A stretch of DNA of 64,000 nt from Pyrenophora tritici-repentis (Eukaryota > Ascomycota > Dothideomycetes > Pleosporales > Pleosporaceae): positions 2,108,001 to 2,172,000 of the forward strand of contig NC_089397.1 of the NCBI RefSeq assembly GCF_003171515.1, read 5' to 3'. Shown here in pieces: positions 32,092 through 43,499 of this stretch. The position numbers were made by a program, and so were the translations under genes. Below the pieces are notes generated by a model. The model was not told where the DNA came from and made no database searches. It saw only the letters and a program-made list of their open reading frames with translations. Positions within the stretch are counted from its first letter, which is position 1; each line of letters begins with the position of its first letter.

Positions 32092-33201
32092 TATGTCATA
32101 TACGTAACGTCCGGCTACGTGATGTCTAAGATTTTAACATATATGCGAGAAGTTCCGTGGCTAGCATCATTCTATCTTTTGAATTCTATATATTGGCGGA
32201 TTATATTATGAATAGACGAAGTGTTTTGTAAGGTGGTCGCTTTTGTCGCAAAATACTCATTTGCTAAGCTAATTGTTTCAAAGGTGATGTCTGTAACGGT
32301 GTGAGGAGAGGAGGAGGACTGCGTTGCATTGTGTAGCTATGGAGGAACTGCAGCTATATAGGTGTGTGTGATGAGAAAGTGTGGTAGCGATAGTGTCAGA
32401 TAGCAGGCGTGTCGAGCCGAAAGTGCCGACACCGCTAGCTAATAACGGGTTAGCGTCTTAGCAGAACAAAACTCTCAGCGCGCACCTTAGAACAGACACA
32501 ACAACAATCAATCATGAACATCCATCACTTTTGTGCAATATCTTATCTAATCTGACAGATAGCCGTACCCAACTCTCACCCAAGTCGGTCTTGGCAAGTC
32601 CCAAACCGTTACAATGTCTAAGCAAGGCCTACCTCCTACCCTTTTGTTTCTGGCTGCCCATGTCCACCTCAAGCAGTGTATCTTCCGGCGTGTTAGTTTC
32701 AGCGACAGGAAGCCCGCAGTTCCAGATGGTGGTACTGTAGAGAAATGCGAGATGAGCCCATCATCACGGTACGAGTCTGGCCGCATAATTTTTTTTCCCA
32801 AAGATCCAGAATCCCAGTCCTTTGTTACAAGTAAAAAGAAGGATTCTCTCCTTGACGGAAGGCCGAGGGATTGAAAGCTAACAGCTGTCCGCTTCAGCTG
32901 ATGAGCCACCCCAACAATATAAGGACTTCAGAAATATGAGGCTGTACAACCACCCACAGCAGCAGCTATCTCGGAACGTCCCAGTGTATTGGTACATAGA
33001 TGTATCCGAAGCTTTTCATCTACTAAATATTTCTTAGGTGGTGGTAATAAGTGTGAGCAGGTGGAGCAACTTCAACTTGACTTGCAGCACCCACAACTTG
33101 ACGATGTTTTATTGTGATATTTTTCAGCACTGTATGATGCTTTTCAATTATTTAAATATTTAGTCAAGTTTATTCAACTACGCGCGGCTGTGGTAGATGT
33201 A
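32092..33201. other. No gene supported
   Basis: A plus-strand frame of 86 codons (32614-32874, MSKQGLPPTLLFLAAHVHLK) and a minus-strand frame of 120 overlap; neither matches a known family. The rest is AT-rich. Confidence 0.35.
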
Positions 33202-33479
33202 CACTCTCATGCACTTGCAGCTTCCGCTTTGCACACGCGGCTCAATTGTCATCTCGCATAGGCCATCAATTCTCCCAGTACACGCTTGCTCAGAAGAGGC
33301 TTAGACTCCATAGGTATCTCCGTTTGATTGGCCGGAGTATTGAGGAGAAGATTGACCCGTGGCATTGCTGACAAGAGCTAGCACTATTTGGGTAAGGTCA
33401 CTATTGGATGAGAGAGGCTTAGCATGGGATCAAAAGCCGCCTGCTTACAGAAACCGGAAGCTGCAACTGCATGAGAGTG
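33202..33479. repeat. MITE family M2, 278 bp, TA target site
   Basis: Ends CACTCTCATGCACTTGCAGC and, inverted, CACTCTCATGCAGTTGCAGC. TA lies on both sides (33200-33201, 33480-33481). It sits 375 bp upstream of the P450 ATG. Confidence 0.85.
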
Positions 33480-33610
33480 TATATATGTACTAAAAGCTAT
33501 GTGTTATCATTGAGGTGACAGGCCTGCGCTCCGGCACGGGCAATATCATTGAAATCCTGCCATGTAAATTCTACGTTCTAGTTAGCTAGAAGGAAGCTCT
33601 TTGCCCTATC

Positions 33611-33710
33611 TGGAGGCTCCACGTCATATTCAGATGCTCCACGTCATATTCAGATGCTCCACGTCATATTCAGATGCTCCACGTCATGTCTGGAAGCTCC
33701 ACGTCACCCC
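33611..33710 (+). promoter_or_regulatory. Five 20-bp tandem repeats with ACGTCA in the P450 promoter
   Basis: The unit ATGCTCCACGTCATATTCAG is repeated with exact 20-bp spacing; ACGTCA starts at 33621, 33641, 33661, 33681 and 33701. The complement TGACGTGG is the core of CRE/bZIP sites. The array ends 144 bp before the ATG at 33854. Binding of a bZIP regulator is an inference from motif identity and position. Confidence 0.6.
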
Positions 33711-33853
33711 TACATATGGTTAACTTCGCAATCCAATTGACCGACCAACGTGAAGAGAATGAATAAATTATCTTTGCTTCATGGTATGAGCATACTGAGC
33801 TAATAATTAGTTGGCCTGCTTTTAACTTGATATTGTTATTATAGCTATACAAA

Positions 33854-35662
33854 ATGGACTGTGAGATGCCCATTATATATCAAGTTCTCTTCTACAGTTC
33901 ATCTCTGGTTGTTGCCTTACTATGGTTTGTGCGGAGATACGGAGATGACCGGCCATATTATGGAATACCTGTAGTTGGGACTCAGGAAAACGATACAGGT
34001 ACTTGGGATGCTAAAAAACGTTTTCTGACTGACGCAAACGCTGTTATCGCTGCCGGCTTGAAACAGGTAAGAAAGAAAATTATGAAAGCTCAGCAAGATC
34101 ATGATATAATATGAAATGAACAGCATTCCGGCCCCTTCCAAATATTTGCGAACACTGGGCCAAAGATCATCGTCCCCCCCACTATGGTTGAAGAGATTTC
34201 ATCTGACCCAAGACTGACATTTCTTGGATTTATAAAAAAAGTAAGCCGTTATTAACTCTTCTACAAACTATATATATTTACAAAGCGCGCTGTCACAATC
34301 AGGACCTATTCTATGATTATCCTGGCTTTGAGGCTTTTCATGCTGTCGTACAAGACGGGATTCTGCTAGACACTGTCCGAAAGAAAATCAGCAATTCATT
34401 AGGTATGTTAGCAGAGTTCATACTTTGTGTTATTACAGAGCTGACACATTATGCAGTGGCGGTGACAGAGATAGTATCTGATGAGGCAGGGGCAGCGTTG
34501 CCGGATCTATTTGCACACACAAAAGGTAAGCACAACGTTCCTGAATAGAATTTCAATCCCGTATAGGCTAGATGTTGAACGTATCAGAATGGCGATCAGT
34601 CAATTTCTATCCATGCGCTCAGATCCTGAGCGCCCGTTTGTCGTCGAGGGTTTTCGTGGGGAAAGAGCTATGCCGAAACTCTGAGTGGCTGCAAATTTTA
34701 GTCGCGCACGCAGTCGAGGTTTTCCGGGCTGCTCGCGCCCTCCGGATATGGCCTACCTTCTTGCAGCCCATTGTCCATTGGTTCCTTCAAGAGACTTCGC
34801 AGCTACGGCGGACAAAGCGGCATGCCTTACATATCATGGGTGACCATCTGAAGGCGACTGGCGGACTACTAAGTCAGTCTGATGCCTGGGCATGGCTAAA
34901 GCACGAAGCTGGTGAAAGACCCTACGACATTGTCAACGCCCAGCTGGGACTTTCGATTGCAGCGATCAACACGACTGCTGGTTTTCTTACCAACGTGCTG
35001 TATGATCTGTGCGCCTATTCTGAATACATGGACCGCCTGCGCGAAGAAATTGATCGTGTCCTTGGAGACGGTTCCATAGAGAAATCCAAGTTGGTAAAGT
35101 TACAGTTGATGGATAGCTTTTTGAAGGAGAGCCAGCGTCTCCACCCAATGGCTCTCAGTTAGTATAACTCAGGAAACACTTTTGAGTAATTGATGCTAAC
35201 ATGACAATACCAACTTTAGTCACTATGAATCGTCGGGCAGAGGAAAATCTGGTCCTTTCTGATGGCACTGAGATTCCGAAAGGGGCTCTTCTGGCTGTTC
35301 CGACTACTATGATGCAGAGCGATAGCACTTATCAAGAAGCACACGTGTTCAAAGGGGACCGTTTCCTGAGACTTAAAGAGGCAACAGGCGATGAAAAGAA
35401 ACACCTGCTTGTTACGACGTCTTCTGAACACATTGGATTTGGCCATGGACTTCACGCTTGTCCAGGACGCTTCTTTGTTGCCACAGAGATCAAAGTTCTT
35501 TTGATCCATCTCTTGCGTGACTATGACTGGCGTTTTGCCACAGCTCAAGATGATCGTCCGGCGAACCTTTGCATTGGGGCTGAAAATATTCCTGATCCAG
35601 GCGTCAAAATAGAATTTCGATACCGAAAGTTGATTACCAGCCCAGTAGTCTTGCAAGGATAG
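33854..35662 (+). CDS. Cytochrome P450 monooxygenase, 503 aa, six exons
   Basis: Exons 33854-34066, 34124-34240, 34303-34402, 34457-34525, 34588-35157 and 35220-35662 give 504 codons in phase. All five introns are GT..AG, 54-62 bp. An N-terminal membrane anchor (VLFYSSSLVVALLWFV) places it in the ER membrane. The I-helix is AINTTAG, the ExxR is FLKESQRLHP, the haem loop is FGHGLHACPGRFF with the axial Cys. The sequence (HSGPFQIFANTGPK, YPGFEAF, SSRVFVG) is of the fungal type that includes terpenoid and polyketide tailoring oxygenases related to ent-kaurene oxidase. It is complete, with no damage. Its position between SnoaL-like and PKS genes suggests a tailoring role. Confidence 0.9.
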
Positions 35663-36305
35663 CATCTATTCTAGGTAACGTCCGTCCCTGTGGGTCGAAT
35701 ATCCCTCCAACGGACCACCAACATTGTCCAAGCATTTCCTGTCCAAGCCGCACAGTTTAATATAGTCAAGATGATATGTATGTTCTCGTACCTATATCCA
35801 TCTATCGCAAGCTTTTTATAGCAAAATTACAGGCTAAAGCCCCTTCGTGTGTGCCGGAAAACCTGATGGGCCGGAACTGGCCAATAGGAGCGCAAAGTCA
35901 GCAGTCATTCCTGCGCGATGGTGTATCTCATTGGCTCATTCCGGCCCGCAAGGTTTTCCGGCACATAGGGAAGGGGGTTATTCAATTATTCAAAATCTGT
36001 CAGTATGCCAGCACGCGAAGTATTTACTCTCTGGAAAAGCCAACGAAAGTTACAGCAGGCTGGAACAACCCGGAGTACACCTAGATAAAGGCCGCATGGG
36101 ATGCAAGATTAAAACCATATCTTTTAGGCTTATATAGTATCCTAGGGGCGCTCTGAATAATCAAGTAACTTTGTCGTTTGCGTTAGAGCAGGGGATCTTC
36201 ATTGTAACGGTTTGGGTCCTGCCAAGACATATTCTGGTACAAGTTGGGTACTGCTCTCGCTACCACACTTCGTACATCCCACATTCATATATATAGCTGC
36301 CCACC
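35663..36305. other. Intergenic with a palindromic MITE-like element (35835-35980)
   Basis: Inverted arms CCGGAAAACCTGATGGGCCGG and ..CCGGCCCGCAAGGTTTTCC (imperfect) lie at the two ends of about 145 bp. It is similar in design to family P but with other sequence. Nothing else is recognised. Confidence 0.55.
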
Positions 36306-36313
36306 TTCGTAGC

Positions 36314-39300
36314 CAGACTCCGCAACAATCAAGTCAAGACAATCTGAGACCGATTTCTTGACTTGATTAGGCGAGAGCAGCCCTACGGATTGTTTTGATT
36401 GCAGATTGAGGTGTCGTGAGGCAGTTGAGATTGTCTTGACTTGACTTGATTGTCAGAAATTTTAGATTTTGGTAGTGTAGCTACTCCCCCAGAGTTACGA
36501 TATCTAACGAGTCTGTCCAGTTGTATATATCGTACTCTCGCGCCAGTGAGTCGTCTGTAAAGCTCTCGCTACTACTGCCGCTACTATCACCGTCGCCGCT
36601 GTGCGTTTCAATTGTTTTTATGGTAGTGTAGCCAGCCCGAGTCCATGCCCGTATAAGCTGTAGAGCCGCAAGCAACTCACTGCCGATCGCGCGTCGTTTT
36701 GGCTCGAGTAGATCACCGAGCTCACTAAAGAGCCGCTCGCACTCACAGCTTGAGGCTGGGATAGTCAGTATATCGATTGCAAACTGGCTTAAACAGGGGT
36801 ATTTTGAGCGCATCGCAATCCAGTACTGGATAACGTTACCGTCGTCAAGGCTACGCCATGGCGGCTCTTGATTAAGCCAGCGGTCATACTCATCGCCTTG
36901 CGGGGCTGCTGCTGTGTGATTACGCTGTGTATAGGCCCCGATTACCTCGTCTATATCGCTTGTTCGGGCGGCTCGAGCCGCTGGAATAGCCACTGGCGTT
37001 GGCAGCTTTTTATAGCTTTTCCAAAGCCGCTGGAAGCCCTTATTAGCGGCCTCGATCCACTCTGGCTTCTCGCTCCAACTGTTTTCACAGTAGTATTTGT
37101 AGAGAGGGTGGAGGCACGTAGCAGCGTAATAGACTGGGGAGTCGTCGAGCTTATTGTAGTAAGCGTCAGCCTTGTTCCAGGCAGCGCGGAGGTTAATATG
37201 AAGGTGATCTATAGACGCAATCGTTAGCGAGGAAAACCTGTAAGTAGCTGCAAAATATACCTTCTGGCGCCTCGTTATGCGCGTTGAAGTCAACGTCAAT
37301 CCATGGCTGCGCAAGCTCTTCGAGGTTACGCAGTATATACTCGAAGACTGGCAGCACTTCGTAGATTGCGCCAAAACTGCCAACCTTACCGCGACCCTCT
37401 AGCCTCTTCGTTGCTATCTTAAGCGGCTTAAGGCAGTTCTGGTACTCTGTAATTGTTGCCCAGTCGTTGGCAGCGAGCCCGCCTTGCCTCATCCAAGCCG
37501 GCACATCCTTGCAGGCGCTACCGCTGCGCTTTTCGTTAAAAGCGACACTTTTAATGTGGTGCTCCATATATCGATCAAAGGCGCCGTGAAGCTTTGTAGC
37601 GCGCTCAATAGCGGCGTGATACGAGTTCCAGCGGGTGACGACCGGGCGTACGGGTGTAAGGAGTGGGATCTGATCATCGGCCGGCAGCGCTTTGTTGGCG
37701 TCGCGCTGGCAAGCCTGGAAAAGCTCATGCTGCTGCGGCGTCCTGATGAAGTTGATAACTGCAATTAGCGTGCCTAATTGCCCATGTCGGCGCCACTCGC
37801 GCATGTACAGCTCCTCTGTTCTAAGCTGCTCTGCAACGTTGTTGTACGAGTCCTTGTCGTCGCCGAAAAGCAGAGCTTGCCCAATAAGATTGATCGTATG
37901 AGGGCTGCAGCGGAGACGATGGTGTATAGGATCAAAGCCGCCGTAATCGCGCGCAATTGCTGCAATTGCGGTGTCATTATTTGACGCGTTGTCGAGGACA
38001 AAGTAGCCTAATTGATCAGGTGTAATGCCAAACTCTCTCAGCGTCTGGATAACAACAGCAGCAATAGCCTCGCCTATAGAAGTTAGCTAGGTTGCGCAGA
38101 ATTGTATTTTTATCTTGCCTGTGTGCGCGCCAGCGAGCTGCGGGAGGCTAATAGGCAAGTCGTGTACGGCACCAGCTGCTGTAGCAAAATGGGCAACGAT
38201 CCCAAAGAAGCCGCGCTTCCCGCCCTTAGTCGTCCAGCCGTCAAAGCTTATGTGTATTTTGCTTATAGCTGCAGATAGGGCTAAGACTATCTGCGGCTTT
38301 AGCAACTTGAACAGCCTCATCGCATACGTTGCGACACTGCGAGGGCTTCGCCACAACGCGCTTTCTGCCTCTGGGTTGGCGAACTTGATCATGTCGCGCG
38401 TCGATTGCCGGGCGATTATTTCCATTGGCATATTGTTGTCGACAAGCCAGAGAACAAAGGCGAGTCGAAACTGTTGTACGTTAAAGTAGCCAAATACGTT
38501 GGCTGCTTCTTGGGATAGTTCAACGCCGCCGTCGATCGCCTGCTGCAGCGATAGCTGACCTTGCCCGTACGCGATGCTGCTTTTTGCGTCGAGATCGTTA
38601 GACAGGCCATGGCCTCGTGCAGCCTTCCGGAGGTGAGTTGCTACTGCAGACGTCGCTCTCGTTATATCGTATAGGCCACCACCAAAGACCTTGTGAGAAT
38701 GGCAGTATCTACATACAAACCACACGCTTTTTGGGTTGCTCCGCTTAACAACGCGATAGCCATGCTGATATATCCAACTCTTCTTACCTGTTGGCGCCTT
38801 AACTGGCTTCATGTATTGCTTCAGCCGCTCCCAATTAATCCCATCAAAGTGATCAGCCCCGTCAGTCTCCCACGTCGACCGGCCTGCGCCAGCGTCGTCT
38901 GCTATTAATCCAGTGCCAGCGTGGCTGCCCTCAGTGGGCGCGGCGATCTCAGCTTCAGGTTGCGACTCCAAAAATTGCGTTTCCCACGCTGGCTCAGACG
39001 GCGACTCGGTGGCCTGGCTAGCTAGGGCTTCTCGGGGCGACAGCGATCGCTGCGATAGGCGCAGTCGTTTAGCAGCTTTAGCAGCAACTGTAGGTGCGCC
39101 GCTACGCTTCTTTTGAGATCGGGGAGGCATTGTAACGCGTTGTTAAAAACGAACGATATAGGCGGAGGATAGAGGGGTGAGGGGAGCTCCGCTAGGTAAT
39201 ACGACTTAGTAGGACGCGCCACGACGCGTCACGACGCGCTATCACGAGAAACTCCATCCTTTATCTATCCTTCACCCTCCACCCCTACAGCAGCGGCACA

Positions 39301-39445
39301 ATCTCATCAATCTGGTAATCTAGATGTCACGGATTGATTGATTGAGCTACCAATCTAAAGACTAGCTTCTTGATTTGATTATAGCTTCAATCTGACAATC
39401 TCACAAGATCAATCTCACAATCCGGATTGATTGTTGCGGACTCTG
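36314..39445 (-). mobile_element. hAT transposon, 3132 bp, with 8-bp TSD
   Basis: Terminal inverted repeats CAGACTCCGCAACAATCA and CAGAGTCCGCAACAATCA (17 of 18 identical), flanked by the perfect duplication TTCGTAGC (36306-36313 and 39446-39453). The transposase is encoded on the minus strand. The subterminal regions contain repeated TCAAGTC/GATTGATT motifs, probable transposase sites. The whole structure is that of a complete element. Confidence 0.95.
36481..39130 (-). pseudogene. hAT transposase, full length with one TAG codon
   Basis: ATG 39130; intron 37209-37260 (GTATAT..GCTAAC..TAG, 52 bp); stop at 36481. The length is 866 codons, in phase throughout. The N-terminal BED zinc finger has CRYCH..H (about residue 145-180), the middle has the DDE/RNase H-like core (HISFDGWTTKGGKRGF; YFVLDNASNND), and the C-terminal hATC dimerisation domain is PASSCECERLFSELGDLLEP. 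The only visible lesion is TAG at 38087-38089, within the catalytic region. In CAG form it would be open, and C-to-T at CpA fits RIP. It probably is, or recently was, the source of transposase for the 162-bp MITEs at 46851 and 61539. Confidence 0.88.
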
Positions 39446-39453
39446 TTCGTAGC

Positions 39454-40228
39454 TACACCAACAATGCAATCCCCCTCTTCCTCAATCCTACTGTTACATT
39501 CATGAGCACGTCTTACTTTGGATTCAGCGTACTTGAATGCCATTTTCTCCATGGCACTAATTACTCTTATGACTCTAGATATCATAGGTAGAGCTAGCCA
39601 GACGTCGGCGAAAGGTGTGCTGAAAGGCGTACGCCTTTCGTACCGCGCGATGGTGGGGCTTGAAAATCTCGATTTTGCGCTCTGCAATGCAAACAATAGT
39701 GACGATGTTTTATGACGCGTTTAGAGTTCCGATGGCCGCAAAGCGCAAAGGTTTTGCGTATCTTGAATATGCAGAAGGACATGATCATATGCTCTCAGTC
39801 AGCAACGAGAGAGAAAGTGATTTGCTGTAAAGCTGGAACAGGTCGTCATTCCGTTCTCACGCGCCAGTGCTCGTTCGCGAACCAGCAGGAGAATAGGCTT
39901 GTTAGCGAGATGCAGTGAACGCCCACACAAGCAAGACAAACAGAATTAGAGCCGTGGATTGCATGCGGGCGACTGTAAGTGAGGAACAAAACAGGCCTTG
40001 CAGCACATGCGTTGTATAGTCCGTTCGGTAATGTGGCAGATGCGTACATACTATTGTCAGAACAAGCATCTATCGATGTAAGCATCAAACATGACACCAG
40101 AACAGCAATAAATAGCACATAGGAAAGGCTCACATTAAAGTGTTTAGCACTTTGAATGTTAGGGGCTTTGCAAATAGATTGTACAACTGCTTCGCGGTGG
40201 TTCGACTACTCGCTATATTGAACAGTTT
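39454..40228. other. No gene recognised
   Basis: Short frames on both strands (for example 39415-39696 minus, 39846-40133 minus) with no family match. The right end is the target of the TRIM-like element. Confidence 0.4.
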
Positions 40229-40365
40229 TGTTGAGAAAGAATGACTCTCTCAGTCATGGCATGTAAGTGTGTCAATTGCTAACTATACAAAGCTCGGCTA
40301 ATATAGAGCGGTGTGGGTCATGTGACTTAGCGTCCTCGTGACAGGTGACCGGAATATTCTCAACA
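40229..40365 (-). repeat. LTR of the TRIM-like element (3' LTR in element orientation)
   Basis: 137 bp, direct copy of 41671-41807, by eye without a difference. Confidence 0.93.
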
Positions 40366-40584
40366 CTCCCCCATAAGCCGATCAGCTGTACCCACTACTT
40401 TGTATAGGTCTTGCAGTCGAAGCTTCTTCTCCCTTTATATGCTTCCACTGAACGCCTTGCATGCACTTTCCAACACTCCCCCAGAAGTGCCTTGTCAACA
40501 AGAATGAAACCTCCCTGTCACCCTATAGTGGCCGTTACGTTGCGAGTCCCTCAAGTAAAGTGAGGTATCGGCCGAGTGAAGAGT

Positions 40585-40685
40585 TGAGGAAAGAAGGTCG
40601 AGAAAGAAGGTCGAGAGAGAAGGTCGAGAAAGAAGGTCGAGAAAGAAGGTCGAGAAAGAAGGTCGAGAAAGAAGGTCGAGAGAAT
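40585..40685. repeat. 13-bp tandem repeat in the TRIM interior
   Basis: Unit GAAAGAAGGTCGA (variants GAGAGAAGGTCGA), about seven copies, in the part of the element next to the 3' LTR. Confidence 0.85.
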
Positions 40686-40757
40686 TTTCGCGTTTGAAAA
40701 TCAAGGTAGAATCGATATCACCAACATACCGACTCTCCCTCGACTCCTACGTGAGAG

Positions 40758-40935
40758 TCAGCGCTCCCTCAGCTTGGTACTCCCAGTACTCTAGCTGTGT
40801 ACGCTCTCCTCTGTCCCAGCGCTCCCCCAGCTTGGTACTCCCAGTACTCTAGCTGTGTACGCTCTCCTCTATCCTAGCGCTCCCCTAGCTTAGTACTCCC
40901 AGTACTCTAGCTATGTACGCTCTCCTCTCTTGTTG
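40758..40935. repeat. About 58-bp tandem repeat, three copies, in the TRIM interior
   Basis: The unit contains CAGCGCTCCCCCAGCTTGGT, CTCCCAGTACTCTAGC and TGTACGCTCTCCTCT. The copies differ by a few transitions. Confidence 0.8.
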
Positions 40936-41670
40936 TCCCCGCTCCGTTCCTCCGCTCCTGCCTCCTTGTCTGTGTCCTATTCAGGGCTCCAGACCCTAAC
41001 ACCCTTATTCTCCCCCATCGTTATATAAGCCTTTGCTTCTTTGCGTTTATTTAACGAAATCCTTTGGAAAGAAGATAAAAATCGATCGAGAAATCGGGTG
41101 GGGGTAGGTGGGTAGCGTTCGAGAGAGTAAAAAAACTTCGAGCACCGTCAAACGGTAGGTTTTCGAGTTTAAGGAATTGAAAGTAGCTGTCGAACTGTAG
41201 CTACTAGTTTAAAAAGAAGGTCTCGAAAGGTTACTATCGATAGGCAGGCAATTCGAGTTGTTTTCGGAAGAATCGATGGTTACCGTCGGTAGGTAGGTAT
41301 TCGAATCGTTGTCAAAAGGTTGGTTGAAAAGGGATAGAGCAACCATTGCTCTCTTCGACTCGCGCGTCGGAATTGGGTATAACTCGCCCAAGGTATCTTC
41401 GAGACGCTCCCAGCTTCTCCGGACGATAGTCCATTTTTCTTCGGACTTAATACCCTTCGCGGTAGCCAGGGCGACGGCCCAGTGTCTTCAGGACTTAATA
41501 CCCTTCGCGGCAGCCAGGGCGACGACCCAGTGTCTTAGAATATAGAAGGCGACGACCTCCTGGGTTGTTCTGGCGTAGACACGCATATACCAGCTTGCTG
41601 CCCATATCGAAGAAACGACACTCCGGACACTCACAATGCACACGCAAGCGCGTAAGCCGGGCTCATAACC

Positions 41671-41807
41671 TGTTGAGAAAGAATGACTCTCTCAGTCATG
41701 GCATGTAAGTGTGTCAATTGCTAACTATACAAAGCTCGGCTAATATAGAGCGGTGTGGGTCATGTGACTTAGCGTCCTCGTGACAGGTGACCGGAATATT
41801 CTCAACA
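41671..41807 (-). repeat. LTR of the TRIM-like element (5' LTR in element orientation)
   Basis: 137 bp. On the minus strand it is followed directly by the initiator-tRNA-Met-like primer site. Confidence 0.93.
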
Positions 41808-42035
41808 AGTTTCATACATGGTTTGAGTAACAGATCTCAAGTTATTTACTAGAATCTCGAATGAAAGAGGCATATAAGTATCGCCCAACAGACCTTCGAA
41901 CAACGGGGCAAGGGAAACGGTCCAGCTTTCAAGAGGAAAGCCTACGTGTGATCTCGGCCCAGAATCATGAAACACAGCTACACGATCTTCAAAGGTCGCC
42001 TGGTCGGCTAGTTTTTGAAGAAGGTCCTCAAGATG

Positions 42036-42815
42036 CTATTGTGCGATACCAGTGGAAGCCGTGAGCCTCTTGAGAAGATCTTCCCAATGGATCAATGCTC
42101 GGTTGAAATTGCTGAATTCAATCTCCAAGTCACTGTAGGGTTTGCGATGCCATCTTATCGCATAAAGTTGCTTCGTGGGCGGTATAACTTCACGTAGTAT
42201 GCCAGTGTAATCTGGCTCACTATTCAGTAGACGAGCAAGGTCAAGTTGTAGCTTTCGCTTCACTTGATCGGCCCCCGATAGGCTGTCTTCATCGACATCA
42301 ACAATGTTGTTCTTGTTAGGTGTGTCTGATATCATGATATTGGCGGAGGTGTCATTGGACAGATTGACATCCACTGTAGACGTGATCTCTGAACTCAGCT
42401 GAGGAGACCGGGTGTGTGACCGACCTTGTGGGATGTCTATCCTCGAGCGTTTAGATCGGTTAATTGTCGATTGGGGAAAGTTCGCTTCTGATTCGGTAAC
42501 TATGAAGCGTGTGAAAGAGAATGATTTTTCTGAATCGCTCGATTCACCCGGGCGTTTTCTACTCCTAGATCGGCTGCTGTCTGCTGTTGAACCTCCCCCA
42601 ACCGTTGGCGAAGAATGATTCCTACGGTGCTTTAACAACGGTGTGAGCTTAGGTGCATCTGAAGAACCCCTTCGCCGAACAAGCTTAGACTGCTGTGGTT
42701 GTGATGGTGATGCAAGTTCTGATGATGGCTGTGCGGTATGCTTCGCTGTCGCTAGAGGAACGCATTTTTGCTCCTTGCAAGGTGCATTTATCTTGGCTTG
42801 TATACGAGCAACCAT
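42036..42815 (-). CDS. Hypothetical Ser/Arg-rich nuclear-like protein fragment
   Basis: From ATG 42815 (MVARIQAKINAPCKEQKC) to a stop at 42036-42038, 259 codons. The first two thirds are low-complexity Ser/Pro/Arg with basic clusters (RSRSRKRPGE, NRSKRSR) that would serve as nuclear signals. The last third is more ordered (VKRKLQLDLARLLNSEPDY, YAIRWHRKPYSDLEIEFS). After the stop, another frame seems open toward 41815, so the gene may be longer and broken. The family is not recognised. Confidence 0.4.
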   Translation of the reverse strand: MVARIQAKINAPCKEQKCVPLATAKHTAQPSSELASPSQPQQSKLVRRRGSSDAPKLTPLLKHRRNHSSPTVGGGSTADSSRSRSRKRPGESSDSEKSFSFTRFIVTESEANFPQSTINRSKRSRIDIPQGRSHTRSPQLSSEITSTVDVNLSNDTSANIMISDTPNKNNIVDVDEDSLSGADQVKRKLQLDLARLLNSEPDYTGILREVIPPTKQLYAIRWHRKPYSDLEIEFSNFNRALIHWEDLLKRLTASTGIAQ

Positions 42816-43262
42816 CCAGTAGTTAGTTACTTTACTTAACAAGATTGTAACCTATTAGTCTATTAAATAGATTAGTAGTTGTCAAACCTTTTGCATCTTT
42901 TCTACAAGCACACCACTCCACTGTATCGCCAGACAAACTCTCACGGAGCTATTCACATTATCCTACTCGCCCTAATCCGGATCAAGCTTGGAGAAGTATC
43001 AGCACCTAACCCCGTGTAACAACTAGCTTAAAAACTAGAACTTTTAGTAACGTGTTTTTTCTATGTCACCCCCCTGTATATAATTGTCAGATAATAGCAC
43101 TGTTGAAGATGAGAGCGTACAGACGCTGGGTTAGACTAGCGCGACCCGGCATCTGTGAGAGCCAATCGGATCACAGGAAGGCTTGGCACCCCCTAGGTGT
43201 GCCCACAACCGTAGACAGAACCACAACACAGTAAAAATAATCAACATCATCACCATTCATTA

Positions 43263-43454
43263 TGTCGGATCGTGAGTATCGGTAGAGACGTCGGCTGCTT
43301 GACACTTCGGCCCGACTTCGGCCCACCTTGCGCAGAGCTTAGGTATACCTTCGTAGCAGCTATGTTCGTAGACAATCAATCAGAACCACCGAACAGAATG
43401 CATTCCTAGTTATCGTTATTTCCCTTTACGCACTTAGTGCAAAGCCAACCAACA
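43263..43454 (-). repeat. Solo LTR, 192-bp family, minus orientation, perfect TSD
   Basis: Inverted copy (TGTCGGATC..CCAACCAACA on plus), 192 bp, flanked by CATTA on both sides (43258-43262, 43455-43459). Nearly identical to 31735-31926. Confidence 0.93.
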
Positions 43455-43499
43455 CATTACCTATTTCATCAGTATTTCAGATGAGAGTGAATATCTGAC

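Larger units (their letters stand above)
40229..41807 (-). mobile_element. TRIM/LARD-like non-autonomous copia-type retrotransposon, 1579 bp
   Basis: Two LTRs of 137 bp (40229-40365 and 41671-41807) appear identical base for base and have TGTTGAGAA..TTCTCAACA ends. The flanking 5-bp duplication AGTTT is perfect (40224-40228, 41808-41812). On the minus strand the first LTR is followed by GGTTATGAGCCCGGC (plus 41656-41670), the complement of the anticodon arm of initiator tRNA-Met. The other LTR is preceded by the purine run ATGGGGGAG. Together these give the orientation. The 1305-bp interior has no long frame and is full of tandem repeats. It needs reverse transcriptase from another copia element. 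Confidence 0.9.

Noticed and set aside
33611..33710. 20-bp repeats as a CRISPR array
   Set aside because: The units are contiguous without unique spacers, and the genome is eukaryotic.
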